DNA of 39,503 bases from Sphingobacteriales bacterium 16-39-50 (GTDB lineage: Bacteria; Bacteroidota; Bacteroidia; Sphingobacteriales; Sphingobacteriaceae), in NCBI GenBank assembly GCA_002257025.1, contig NCHA01000025.1:1-39503 (forward strand), in the 5' to 3' direction. The notes under the pieces were generated by a model. That model was given only the letters and a program-made list of their open reading frames with translations, had not been told where the DNA came from and searched no databases. Shown in pieces: positions 10,791-19,406 of the stretch (position 1 is its first letter; every line of letters starts with the position of its first letter). The translations under genes were made by a program, and so were the position numbers.

Positions 10791-10896
10791 GAGTTGTAAG
10801 TAGTAAGTTATAAGTAGTAGGTTATAAGTTTCAAATCGGTTAATATCTAAATACTGGGTACTAATTACTAAGTACTGAGTACTAAATAAAAAAAAT
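10791..10896. repeat. Junction array between leuA and leuC
   Basis: Repeated words GTTGTAAGTAGTAAGTTATA and AAGTAGTAGGTTATAAGT (10794-10829), then TACTGGGTACTAATTACTAA and GTACTGAGTACTAAAT (10852-10886). The TACTTACT-type and GTACT words are partly self-complementary. Same architectural class as the other operon spacers, but with different words. Confidence 0.75.
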
Positions 10897-12294
10897 ATGA
10901 GCAATACATTGTTTGACAAAGTGTGGGATTCTCACGTGGTTCGCAAGATTGAAGGTGGGCCTGATGTGTTATTTATTGACCGTCACATGGTTCATGAAGT
11001 TACAAGTCCGGTGGCCTTTCTTGGTCTTAAAAACAGAGGACTTAAGGTATTGTATCCTGAGCGCACATTTGCTACAGCGGATCATAATACTCCAACCATC
11101 AATCAGCATTTACCTGTTGCAGATCCTCTTTCAGCGAATCAGTTGAAAGCACTTGAATCCAATTCAAAAGAACATGGCATCAGTTACTGGGGTTTAGGAC
11201 ACCAGAAAAATGGCATCGTACATGTGGTAGGTCCTGAGTACGGGATCACCCAACCGGGAGCAACTATTGTTTGCGGTGATTCGCATACCTCAACTCATGG
11301 TGCTTTCGGTGCAATCGCTTTCGGTATCGGTACTTCTGAAGTTGAGATGGTACTCACTACTCAGTGTATCATGCAGCCTAAGCCAATGAAGATGAGAATC
11401 AACATCAATGGTGAGTTAGGTAAAGGAGTAACACCGAAAGATGTTGCACTGTTCATAATTTCTCAATTGAGTACTTCGGGTGCTACAGGATATTTTGTTG
11501 AGTATGCGGGTGATGTTTTCGAAAACATGAGCATGGAAGGCAGGATGACGGTGTGTAACCTGAGCATCGAAATGGGTGCAAGAGGTGGTATGATCGCACC
11601 TGATGAAACTACTATCAACTACGTGAAAGGCCGCGAATTCAGCCCGAAAGGCGAAGCATGGGACAGAGCACTGGCTTATTACAAGAGCCTGAAAACAGAT
11701 GCTGATGCGGTTTTTGATAAAGAATATACATTTGATGGTTCTACCATTGAACCAATGATCACCTATGGAACTAATCCGGGTATGGGTATGGGCATTTCAA
11801 ATGCAATCCCTAAAGCTGGAGAAGTTGAAGGCGGGGCTGCAACATTTGCCAAATCATTAAACTACATGGGTTTCCATGAAGGTGAGGCAATGATGGGAAA
11901 ACCGGTTGATTATGTATTCATTGGCAGCTGCACCAACGGTAGAATTGAAGATTTCAGAGCTTTTGCTTCCATTGTAAAAGGAAGGAAAAAAGCAGATAAT
12001 GTTACCGCATGGCTTGTTCCCGGATCGCATATTGTCGAAAAACAAATTCAGGAAGAAGGATTATTGGATATTTTCACTGAAGCTGGATTTACTTTGCGTC
12101 AGCCAGGTTGTTCTGCATGTCTGGCGATGAATGATGATAAAATCCCGTCGGGAAAATATGCTGTAAGTACCTCAAACAGGAACTTTGAAGGACGTCAGGG
12201 TCCGGGTTCCAGAACTATGCTGGCTAGTCCGCTGGTAGCAGCAGCTGCCGCAGTAACCGGAGTAGTAACTGATCCTAGAACATTAATCCAATAA
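10897..12294 (+). CDS. leuC: 3-isopropylmalate dehydratase, large subunit
   Basis: Aconitase-fold large subunit that with LeuD isomerises 2- to 3-isopropylmalate, and can also convert citramalate to 3-methylmalate. The 465 residues include the active-site loop [14 protein letters not shown] (from C126) and the three 4Fe-4S ligands C345 (GSCTNGR), C405 and C408 ([10 protein letters not shown]), with [11 protein letters not shown] near the end. The length is normal. leuD follows after 29 bases with no repeat between them, unlike most other junctions in this operon. Confidence 0.98.
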   Translation: MSNTLFDKVWDSHVVRKIEGGPDVLFIDRHMVHEVTSPVAFLGLKNRGLKVLYPERTFATADHNTPTINQHLPVADPLSANQLKALESNSKEHGISYWGLGHQKNGIVHVVGPEYGITQPGATIVCGDSHTSTHGAFGAIAFGIGTSEVEMVLTTQCIMQPKPMKMRININGELGKGVTPKDVALFIISQLSTSGATGYFVEYAGDVFENMSMEGRMTVCNLSIEMGARGGMIAPDETTINYVKGREFSPKGEAWDRALAYYKSLKTDADAVFDKEYTFDGSTIEPMITYGTNPGMGMGISNAIPKAGEVEGGAATFAKSLNYMGFHEGEAMMGKPVDYVFIGSCTNGRIEDFRAFASIVKGRKKADNVTAWLVPGSHIVEKQIQEEGLLDIFTEAGFTLRQPGCSACLAMNDDKIPSGKYAVSTSNRNFEGRQGPGSRTMLASPLVAAAAAVTGVVTDPRTLIQ

Positions 12295-12323
12295 CAGGCG
12301 AAATTTCGCATAAAGACATAAAA

Positions 12324-12920
12324 ATGGCTTACGATAAATTCAATATATTAAGAAGTTCTGCAGTTCCATTGTCAATTGAGAATGTGGATACTGATCAGAT
12401 CATTCCTGCCCGCTTCTTAAAAGCAACAGAACGTGTAGGATTCGGGGATAACCTTTTCCGTGACTGGAGATATAATTCAGACAACAGTCCGAAAGCAGAG
12501 TTTGTACTCAATAACCCGCTTTACAGTGGCAAGATTCTGGTTGGAGGAAAGAATTTTGGTTCCGGTTCATCCAGGGAACATGCAGCATGGGCAATCTATG
12601 ATTACGGATTCAGATGTGTGGTTTCCAGCTTTTTTGCAGATATTTTCAAGGGTAACTGCCTGAATATCGGAGTTTTACCGGTACAGGTAAGTCCTGAATT
12701 TGCTGATAAGATCTTTCAGGCGATTGAAGCAGATCCAAAAACAGAACTTGAAGTAAACTTACCGGAGCAGACGATCAGCATTCTGTCTACCGGAGAAAAA
12801 GAATCTTTTGACATCAGCTCATACAAGAAAAGCAATATGCTTAATGGCTTTGATGACATTGATTATCTGGTAAATATCAAGCCGGAAATACAAGAATTTG
12901 CATCTAACCTGCCTATATAA
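12324..12920 (+). CDS. leuD: 3-isopropylmalate dehydratase, small subunit
   Basis: Swivelling small subunit that completes the isomerase active site with LeuC. The 198 residues contain DTDQIIPARFLK, the GGKNFGSGSSREHAAWAI loop that binds substrate, and the C-terminal NGFDDIDYLVN segment typical of bacterial LeuD. That last segment has a recognisable counterpart at the end of the degenerate LeuC paralog at 8193-9206. cimA starts 15 bases after the stop. Confidence 0.97.
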   Translation: MAYDKFNILRSSAVPLSIENVDTDQIIPARFLKATERVGFGDNLFRDWRYNSDNSPKAEFVLNNPLYSGKILVGGKNFGSGSSREHAAWAIYDYGFRCVVSSFFADIFKGNCLNIGVLPVQVSPEFADKIFQAIEADPKTELEVNLPEQTISILSTGEKESFDISSYKKSNMLNGFDDIDYLVNIKPEIQEFASNLPI

Positions 12921-12935
12921 TACAAAACCATACAA

Positions 12936-14453
12936 ATGGGAAAGAAGAGAATAGAAATAATGGATACAACACTCCGTGATGGTGAACAAACCTCAGGAGT
13001 GTCGTTTTCTATTTCAGAAAAACTTACCATCACTCAGCTTCTCCTTGAAGAACTCAGGGTTGACCGGGTTGAGGTGGCATCAGCACGGGTGTCGGAAGGG
13101 GAGTTTGCTTCAGTAAAAGCCATTATGGATTGGGCAAATACCCATGGCCATACTGACCAGATTGAGGTACTTTCATTTGTAGACCAGGGAGTTTCAATTG
13201 ATTGGATGGCTAAAGCGGGTGTAAAGGTTCAGAACCTTTTAACCAAAGGATCTTTAAACCACTTGAAACATCAACTGAAAAAGACTCCCGAACAGCACTT
13301 CGCTGAAATTGCTGACATCTTTACATTAGCAGCAAAACACGGTATTTCAAGTAATGTTTACCTTGAAGACTGGAGTAATGGCATGCGCAATTCTCCGGAA
13401 TACGTATTTCAGTATCTTGATTTTCTTGCCGGACAGCCGGTAAAAAGGATACTGTTACCTGATACTCTTGGAGTATTGACACCTTCTGAAACCTTCAACT
13501 ATATTTCGCAGATCAAAACCAGGTATCCGAAACTTCATTTCGACTTTCATGCGCATAATGATTACGACCTGGCCAATGCCAATATCCTCGAGGCGATCAG
13601 AGCCGGAGCGGATGGTTTGCACTTAACCGTAAATGGTATGGGTGAACGGGCAGGAAATGCCTCCATGGCCAGTGCGGTTGCTGCTATTAATGATTTTATG
13701 CCAGAAGTGGAGATCAATATTAATGAAGAAGCAATTTATACGGTTAGTAAACTGGTAGAAACATTTTCAGGGATCAGGATTCCATCAAACAAGCCGATCG
13801 TAGGTGATAATGTGTTCACACAAACTGCAGGTATTCATGCAGACGGAGATAGTAAGAATAACCTATATTTTAATGACCTGCTTCCGGAACGTTTTGGCAG
13901 AAAACGCACCTATGCCTTAGGAAAAACCTCGGGTAAAGCTAATATTGAAAAGAATCTCCAGGAACTGGGGCTGAAGCTGAGCGATCAGGATCTGAAAAAA
14001 GTAACACAGCGTGTTATCGAACTGGGCGACATGAAAGAAACGGTAACAAAGGAAGACCTTCCTTATATCATTTCTGATGTTTTAAACAGTCCTTCAACTA
14101 CCGATAAGGTGATTGTTGATTCTTATGTTTTGACGCATTCCAAAGGCTTAAGACCATCGGCGACGATCTCTGTGCGCTTTGATGGAGAATTATTTGAAGA
14201 AAATGCTCAGGGCGATGGACAATTCGATGCCTTTATGAAAGCATTAGGCAAGGTTTATGAAAAAAAGAAGGCATGTCTTCCTAAATTGATCGACTATGCG
14301 GTAAGAATTGCACCGGGAAGTAATTCGGATGCCTTATGCGAAACGATCATTACCTGGGAAACACCAACCAAAAAATTCATTACCCGTGGCCTTGATTCAG
14401 ATCAGACCGTATGTGCGATTAAGGCGACACAGAAAATGCTTAATATAATTTAG
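12936..14453 (+). CDS. cimA: Probable (R)-citramalate synthase
   Basis: Predicted to condense pyruvate with acetyl-CoA to (R)-citramalate, the first step of the threonine-independent isoleucine route. The 505 residues have [16 protein letters not shown], metal ligands in H205-A-H207-N-D, GMGERAGNASMA, and a C-terminal regulatory domain from about 385. From memory it resembles Leptospira CimA far more than LeuA: VYLEDWSNG, LLTKGSL, VFTQTAGIHADGD and LPERFGRKRTYALGK. L79, L102 and Y142 fall where the pyruvate-selecting pocket residues (Leu81, Leu104, Tyr144) of that enzyme are reported. A homocitrate- or isopropylmalate-type activity is the alternative. Its place between leuD and leuB supplies the downstream enzymes of the same route. 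Confidence 0.85.
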   Translation: MGKKRIEIMDTTLRDGEQTSGVSFSISEKLTITQLLLEELRVDRVEVASARVSEGEFASVKAIMDWANTHGHTDQIEVLSFVDQGVSIDWMAKAGVKVQNLLTKGSLNHLKHQLKKTPEQHFAEIADIFTLAAKHGISSNVYLEDWSNGMRNSPEYVFQYLDFLAGQPVKRILLPDTLGVLTPSETFNYISQIKTRYPKLHFDFHAHNDYDLANANILEAIRAGADGLHLTVNGMGERAGNASMASAVAAINDFMPEVEININEEAIYTVSKLVETFSGIRIPSNKPIVGDNVFTQTAGIHADGDSKNNLYFNDLLPERFGRKRTYALGKTSGKANIEKNLQELGLKLSDQDLKKVTQRVIELGDMKETVTKEDLPYIISDVLNSPSTTDKVIVDSYVLTHSKGLRPSATISVRFDGELFEENAQGDGQFDAFMKALGKVYEKKKACLPKLIDYAVRIAPGSNSDALCETIITWETPTKKFITRGLDSDQTVCAIKATQKMLNII

Positions 14454-14632
14454 GTGGTTAGTTGGTTGGTGGTTAGTTCTTAGTAAATTCATATTCACAG
14501 GGATAATTATCATCATTTAAAGTTTTTACCATACTTAGAACCTATAACTTACTACTTATAACCTATAACTTACAACTTAATACTTACTACTTATAACTTA
14601 CTACCTAATACTTATAACTTATAACTTAAAAA
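14454..14632. repeat. Junction array between cimA and leuB
   Basis: A 179-base spacer. It opens with GGTGGTTAGTTGGTTGGTGG words (14451-14480). After a centre containing ATTCATATTCACAGGGATAA it continues as dense variants of ACTTACTACTTATAACCTAT (14536-14628). The second word set is the reverse complement of the AGTTATAAGT-type word used in the left arms at 8080-8141 and 10794-10829. There is no coding potential and no U-tract. Confidence 0.8.
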
Positions 14633-15691
14633 ATGAAATTAAATATCGCCCTTTTAGCCGGAGATGGAATAGGACCTGAAGTAATTGATCAGGCTGTAAA
14701 AGTATGCAATGCCATTGCAAAGAAATTCAATCATGAAATCAACTGGACCTCTGCATTAACAGGTGCATGTGCTATTGATGCAGTGGGTGAACCTTACCCT
14801 GATTCAACCCATGAGGTATGTATGGCTGCTGATGCGATTCTGTTTGGTGCAATTGGCGATCCGAAATATGATAATGACCCAAAAGCCCCTGTTCGTCCGG
14901 AGCAGGGATTATTGAAGATGCGTAAAAAACTGGGGCTGTTCGCAAACGTTCGTCCAACGTTTACCTTTCCTTCATTAATTGATAACTCTCCCCTGAAGAG
15001 AGAACGTATCGAAGGAACAGACCTGATCATTCTGCGTGAGTTAACTGGTGGAATTTACTTTGGTGAGCGTGGCAGAAAAGACAATGGTAACACTGCATTT
15101 GATACCTGTACCTATACCCGTGATGAAATCATCCGCCTGGCGAAATTAGGATTTGAGATGGCAATGAAGCGCTCAAAGAAATTATGCTGTGTAGATAAAG
15201 CAAACGTTTTAGAAAGTTCACGTCTATGGCGCGAGACTGTTCAGGACATGGAAAAAGATTATCCTGAAGTTACTGTAAGCTATGAATTTGTAGATGCGGT
15301 AGCTATGCGTCTCGTTCAATGGCCAAGTTCTTACGATGTAATGATAACTGAAAATCTATTTGGAGATATTCTAACGGATGAGGCATCAGTTATTTCAGGT
15401 TCAATGGGATTAATGCCATCCTCATCGATGGGCTTACACACGTCCTTATTTGAGCCTATACATGGCTCCTACCCTCAGGCAGCGGGAAAAGATATTGCCA
15501 ATCCTCTGGCAACTGTTCTTTCTGCAGCTATGATGTTCGAGGATGCATTCGGATTGAAGGAAGAAGCTGAACTGATTAGGGCGGTAGTTAATAAATCACT
15601 CGAAGAAGGAATAGTGACTGAGGATATTGCGGGTAAGAATAAAGCGTATAAGACTACTGAAGTTGGAGATTGGTTGGCCAATAAGATATAG
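14633..15691 (+). CDS. leuB: 3-isopropylmalate dehydrogenase
   Basis: NAD-dependent oxidative decarboxylation of 3-isopropylmalate to 2-ketoisocaproate. In the citramalate route the same enzyme type makes 2-ketobutyrate from 3-methylmalate. The 352 residues show the family motifs GDGIGPEVIDQAV, GAIGDPKYDNDP, RELTGGIYFGERG (catalytic Tyr), VDKANVLESSRLWRE (catalytic Lys), and ENLFGDILTDEASVISGSMG with the metal-binding aspartates. It is the last gene of the operon. No clear terminator follows; the ATCCT array begins at once. Confidence 0.97.
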   Translation: MKLNIALLAGDGIGPEVIDQAVKVCNAIAKKFNHEINWTSALTGACAIDAVGEPYPDSTHEVCMAADAILFGAIGDPKYDNDPKAPVRPEQGLLKMRKKLGLFANVRPTFTFPSLIDNSPLKRERIEGTDLIILRELTGGIYFGERGRKDNGNTAFDTCTYTRDEIIRLAKLGFEMAMKRSKKLCCVDKANVLESSRLWRETVQDMEKDYPEVTVSYEFVDAVAMRLVQWPSSYDVMITENLFGDILTDEASVISGSMGLMPSSSMGLHTSLFEPIHGSYPQAAGKDIANPLATVLSAAMMFEDAFGLKEEAELIRAVVNKSLEEGIVTEDIAGKNKAYKTTEVGDWLANKI

Positions 15692-16043
15692 GATTAGGAT
15701 GGATTAGGATTATAGGATTTTAGGATTAAAGGATTGGGGATTAAGAACCATTTACTTTAATCCTAGAATCTTATGAATCGCATCACTTTATTAATCCTAT
15801 CATCCTTCAATCCTATTAATCCTACTACTTTTTTAATCCTATCATCCTTTAATCCCATAATCCTACCTCTTTTTTAATCCTATCATCCTTTAATCCTATT
15901 AATCCTACTACTTTTTTAATCCTATCATCCTTCAATCCTATTAATCCTACTACTTTTTTTAATCCTATCATCCTCCAATCCTATTAATCCTAAATAATCC
16001 TAGCCCCTCTTATTAATCCTATCATCCTAAAATCCTATTAATC
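15692..16043. repeat. ATCCT-type junction array, left block
   Basis: After the leuB stop come forward words (AGGATTAGGATGGATTAGGA, 15690-15738), then about 280 bases of the complementary words AATCCTATCATCC, AATCCTATTAATCCTACTAC and TTTTTTAATCCT, in several longer copies (a unit of about 55-60 bases ending in CTACTACTTTTTTAATCC recurs). The left arm is the complement of the right, so a very long fold-back structure is possible. The array runs into the 3' end of the small gene at 16044. Confidence 0.85.
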
Positions 16044-16442
16044 CTAATCCTTCTTGTAATTTTTATTATCCAAATGATTAAGATTATACACCCTCTTAAA
16101 TTCAAGTCTTTTTGCGCCAAAATTTATCAATAATCCAACAGGCAAATTATAGGCCTGACAATAATTCATCGCCTGGGCCAGATGCACATCTTCCATTCTA
16201 ATCAGGGCTTTCAATTCAAGCATTATAATTTCCTCCACAAAAAAATCAACCCTTCTTGTCCCAAGTTTGATTCCTTCATAATAGATGTCCATGACCATTT
16301 CTTGTTTATACCGCAGACCTGATCTTTGTAACTCAATCGCTAATGCCCGTTGATAAATAACCTCCTGAAAACCATTCCCAAGAACCCCATGGACTTTCAT
16401 AGAGCAGGCAATAATTTCATGAGTAAGTTCTCCATATTTCAT
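16044..16442 (-). CDS. GxxExxY family protein, nuclease-like
   Basis: A 132-residue protein with the family signature G24-F-Q-E27-V-I-Y30. The region RRVDFFVEEIIMLELKA has D66 and E76-L-K78, which fits the D...ExK core of the PD-(D/E)xK nuclease fold to which this family is thought to belong. No biochemical role is established as far as I know. The motif residues are intact, so it appears to be maintained. It is flanked on both sides by ATCCT-type arrays (15692-16043 and 16500-16720), and its last codons merge into one of them. The start ATG at 16442 matches the family N-terminus (KYGELTHEIIACSMKVHGVLG). Confidence 0.88.
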   Translation of the reverse strand: MKYGELTHEIIACSMKVHGVLGNGFQEVIYQRALAIELQRSGLRYKQEMVMDIYYEGIKLGTRRVDFFVEEIIMLELKALIRMEDVHLAQAMNYCQAYNLPVGLLINFGAKRLEFKRVYNLNHLDNKNYKKD

Positions 16443-16499
16443 CTAAATTGATTTAATAAAGAAACTTACATAATCCCACTCCACTAAAATTATAGTAAC

Positions 16500-16720
16500 A
16501 AAAAAATCCTCCAATCCTTCAATCCTATAATCCTAGTCAAACTCAAAATAATGCCTGAATACAAAAGGCTGACAGGGTGTGGAACCCTGTCAGCCTTTCA
16601 CTAAAATTATAGTAAAAAAATCCTATAATCCTCCAATCCTATAATCCTATTACCCCTTCAAACCTGTAATTCTAAAATCCTCCAATCCTATAATCCTATT
16701 ACTCCTTCAACCCTATAATC
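16500..16720. repeat. ATCCT-type junction array, right block, with internal hairpin
   Basis: Two runs of AATCCTATAATCCTCCAATC words (about 16506-16536 and 16620-16720) flank a perfect 15-base-pair hairpin, arms 16564-16578 and 16584-16598 (AAAGGCTGACAGGGT), with a 5-base loop. The phrase CTAAAATTATAGTAA occurs on both sides of the hairpin (about 16483 and 16601). On the minus strand the hairpin lies after the ABC gene and could end its transcript, but the following T-run is poor. Confidence 0.75.
16518..16558 (-). pseudogene. Duplicated 3' end of the ABC transporter gene
   Basis: The bases 16518-16558 match 16706-16746 at most positions in an ungapped alignment. On the minus strand they read F-R-H-Y-F-E-F-D-stop, against the true gene end L-G-R-Y-L-E-F-D-stop. 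So the last codons of the neighbouring ATPase gene plus the adjacent repeat words have been copied about 188 bases downstream. The remnant is too short to encode anything. Confidence 0.7.
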
Positions 16721-17716
16721 CTAATCAAACTCCAAATAACGCCCTAATTGCACCTGCACCCTATCCCCCTTCTCATACCCCCCCGGTTTCTGATTAATCG
16801 CGATCAACTCAATCCCATTCCTCTCCAGCAAAAGGTCTTCATAGAACCCTTTAAAAAATACCTCCTTCACCAAATAGCTTCTACTGCTCCAGCCGCTTTT
16901 CAGCTGAACCCATTCCGGATAGATCATCACCGTATTCATTTTAGTCCTTATCCCAAGAACCCTCGCCTCTTCAGCAGGAAGTACAAAGGCATTTCCTAAT
17001 AGTTTTGCAGTATAAATATGTGAAGGATTAGCATAAACCTCTTCCGGACTCCCCGATTCAATAAGTTTACCCTCTTTCAAAATAATCATCTTATTGGAAA
17101 GAGTAAGTCCATCCACAGGATCATGCGAAACCATGATGATAGTGATACCCAAGTGATCACATAAATGCTTCAGGTCGGCTCTAAATTGAGTTTTTAACAA
17201 GGCATCCAGCTGACTGAAAGGCTCATCCAGAAGCAGTACTTCAGGTTCAGTAATAATCGCACGAGCCAGAGCCACACGCTGCTGCTCTCCACCACTCAGT
17301 TCTACAATCTTCTTATTTGCAAGATGCTCAATGCCAAGAAGTTTCGTCATATCGGCTGCTTTTTGCTTCTTTCCCTTCAAATCTTCATTAGAAAGCATGC
17401 TCTCAATATTTTCATACACCCTGGCATAAATATTCAGATTGAAATCCTGACTCAGCATTTTCATTGAATCATGGCCGGGGATTAATTTTTCATGCGGTCC
17501 CTCGAGATGCCTGCCCTTAAAAAATACCTCTCCGGAATCCGGAGCAAGCAGGCCAAATATAATTTTCAGCAAAGTACTTTTCCCGCTTCCGCTTTCACCT
17601 ACTATGGCTACAAAATCTCCCTTCTTAATTGAGAAATCAATTTCAGTAACACCGGCTCTGGCATCTTCAGTATAATGCAGACTTACTTTTTCAAGGGAAA
17701 TAAGAGTATTTGACAT
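16721..17716 (-). CDS. ABC transporter ATP-binding protein
   Basis: A 331-residue ATPase of the spermidine/sulfate/molybdate-type (PotA/CysA/ModC-like) layout. Residues 1-235 form the nucleotide-binding domain: Walker A GESGSGKST (40-48), Q-loop Q90, signature LSGGEQQ (140-146), Walker B EVLLLDEP (159-166), D-loop SQLDA and H-loop MVSHD. The C-terminal ~90 residues resemble a TOBE-type regulatory domain. No permease or binding protein lies nearby, so its substrate is unknown. It is the last gene of a minus-strand group, but a terminator separates it from the upstream barrel gene. Confidence 0.9.
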   Translation of the reverse strand: MSNTLISLEKVSLHYTEDARAGVTEIDFSIKKGDFVAIVGESGSGKSTLLKIIFGLLAPDSGEVFFKGRHLEGPHEKLIPGHDSMKMLSQDFNLNIYARVYENIESMLSNEDLKGKKQKAADMTKLLGIEHLANKKIVELSGGEQQRVALARAIITEPEVLLLDEPFSQLDALLKTQFRADLKHLCDHLGITIIMVSHDPVDGLTLSNKMIILKEGKLIESGSPEEVYANPSHIYTAKLLGNAFVLPAEEARVLGIRTKMNTVMIYPEWVQLKSGWSSRSYLVKEVFFKGFYEDLLLERNGIELIAINQKPGGYEKGDRVQVQLGRYLEFD

Positions 17717-17730
17717 GGAATCAAATATAT

Positions 17731-17771
17731 AAAAAAAGCCCCGCCTCCTGTTCTATAAACAAAGGCGGGGC
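17731..17771 (-). terminator. Terminator after the barrel-protein gene
   Basis: Arms GCCCCGCCT (17738-17746) and AGGCGGGGC (17763-17771). Read on the minus strand the stem is followed by seven T residues (17731-17737). It ends the gene at 17790-18596 and separates it from the ABC gene downstream. Confidence 0.88.
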
Positions 17772-17789
17772 ATCATCAATAATAGTTTT

Positions 17790-18596
17790 TTAGAATCCGA
17801 ACATCAGTCCGAAAGAGAGATTTTTAAAGTCTGCAGGCCCTTGTCCCTCAGCAAAAACATCATTGCCATAATATTTTACGTAAACTCCCATTCCACCATA
17901 TCCCAGTCTGGCAAAAGCTCCGTAACGGAATGGATTGAAGTTATAATCATCCTTGAATTTATCCTTCCCATTTTCACCACTAACCTGTTTCACCTTTCCA
18001 TTTAAAAGGAAGCCTATTTCAGGTCCGATAACGAAATTCAGCTTATCCCCTTTCTTATCATCATTTGTACGGAACTGAAATGATAGCGGGATTCGCAAAT
18101 ACTGACTTGAGAAGCGGTTCTTCTTATAATCCACTGCATCTGTCACATAAGTTAGGGTAGATTTATCCTTTTGAAAAGTAATATTTTGCTTCAGGCGCAT
18201 GTGATTCCAGTCGAGCCCTGCACCAGTATAGATCTTGAAGTGACTGTTGAAACGATATCCCATCTGGAAGAATTCAAAACCAAAATTGCTGCTTTTCCAG
18301 GTCTCGCGTTCCAGGAAAGAGTTAGCAGGCGACAGGGTATAGCTTCCCTTATCGGTATAAGTACTCAAACCCAGGTCAAAACGAGCAGCAATAAACTGGA
18401 ATGTGACTTTTGAAGCAGGTTTTGAATCTTTTTCATCATCATTATCATCCTTATCGTCACCAATTTTGATGGATATACTTGCTTTATTCTTATCCAGCGT
18501 ATCCCGGGTAATCGTCAATAGTGTATCCTTTGTGCTCTGTGCAAATCCACCTGCCGCAAACATTGACAAGAGGGAGTAAACTAATAATCTTTTCAT
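17790..18596 (-). CDS. Small outer-membrane beta-barrel protein
   Basis: A 268-residue protein with a signal peptide (MKRLLVYSLLSMFAAGGFAQ, probable cleavage near residue 19). An acidic low-complexity stretch (DDKDDNDDEKDSK, about 47-60) follows, then alternating aromatic/polar strands typical of PorT-like or generic Bacteroidota barrel domains, ending in a terminal aromatic beta-signal (SFGLMFGF). The ligand or role is unknown. It lies 24 bases after the anti-sigma gene in the same direction and may be a target or output of that sigma unit. This is inferred from position only. Confidence 0.75.
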   Translation of the reverse strand: MKRLLVYSLLSMFAAGGFAQSTKDTLLTITRDTLDKNKASISIKIGDDKDDNDDEKDSKPASKVTFQFIAARFDLGLSTYTDKGSYTLSPANSFLERETWKSSNFGFEFFQMGYRFNSHFKIYTGAGLDWNHMRLKQNITFQKDKSTLTYVTDAVDYKKNRFSSQYLRIPLSFQFRTNDDKKGDKLNFVIGPEIGFLLNGKVKQVSGENGKDKFKDDYNFNPFRYGAFARLGYGGMGVYVKYYGNDVFAEGQGPADFKNLSFGLMFGF

Positions 18597-18620
18597 TTCT
18601 GTAATTATAAACGGGTTAAT

Positions 18621-19406
18621 CTATTTTTTGGCTTTAATTTTTACTAATCCTAAATTGATACCTGAAACTTCAGATCCTTCATCGCTATCCTTGAACTCGA
18701 TGAGTTTATCTTCACGCTTATCAACCTTTGCGATAACAAAGTTTACAAGGCTTCCTATGCTTCTGATCTTCCTCTGACCTCTGACCTCTGATTCATCCGG
18801 GTTAATCTCATCTTCAGAAAAGTCAGCCTTAGCCATCATATCCGGTTGGGTCACATCCAGTGCCGACTGATCGCCGGAATATCTGTTTGGAACCTTAACC
18901 GCTTTCTTTGGCTGCACCTGACTGACCTTTTTAACCGGCTCGGCTGCAATTAAAACAGGCTCGGCTGCGGGTACTTTAACTTCCGGCTCAGTAACAGGAA
19001 CCTTCTGAACTAAGGAGTACTCGCTCGATTTTACTTCGGAAGCATTTACCAGATTAAAATCGGGAAGATCCACTTTTTCTGTTTGATTGCCATTAAACGG
19101 CTCTTTGATCGAAACGGATGGTTCACTTGGCTCAGGACGCGAGGAACTATCCTCCATATTCTGAGCCATTTCAGTACTTCCCTGTAGTTTGATTACTTCC
19201 TGCGGTCGGAAATACAACAAGCCTGCAGATATCAATACTACAATACTGGCAGCAGCCATCCAGAATGAAGGAAAAGCTGATTTCCTCCTTTTCTGATCCA
19301 TAGCACCGGTAATTTTTTCCCAAACAGCAGCCGAAGGCTCGATCTCGAGATCTCCAAAACGCTGTTCGAATAATTTATCCAGTTCTTTATCCGATATTGG
19401 ATGCAT
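18621..19406 (-). CDS. Putative membrane anti-sigma factor
   Basis: A 261-residue protein with an N-terminal cytosolic segment (about 1-45), one membrane helix (about 47-66: FWMAAASIVVLISAGLLYF), and a long Pro/Glu/Lys/Val-rich periplasmic part. It starts inside the end of the ECF sigma gene (20-base overlap), the usual arrangement for a sigma/anti-sigma pair. The family itself is not one I recognise by sequence, so the call rests on topology and position. A small repeat (CAGAGGTCAGAGGTCAGAGG on the coding strand, 18771-18794) lies in the linker and encodes ESEVRGQRKI. Confidence 0.7.
   Translation of the reverse strand: MHPISDKELDKLFEQRFGDLEIEPSAAVWEKITGAMDQKRRKSAFPSFWMAAASIVVLISAGLLYFRPQEVIKLQGSTEMAQNMEDSSSRPEPSEPSVSIKEPFNGNQTEKVDLPDFNLVNASEVKSSEYSLVQKVPVTEPEVKVPAAEPVLIAAEPVKKVSQVQPKKAVKVPNRYSGDQSALDVTQPDMMAKADFSEDEINPDESEVRGQRKIRSIGSLVNFVIAKVDKREDKLIEFKDSDEGSEVSGINLGLVKIKAKK

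Noticed and set aside
15692..16043. CRISPR array
   Set aside because: The repeats are short, imperfect and contiguous, without constant-length unique spacers, and no cas gene is present.
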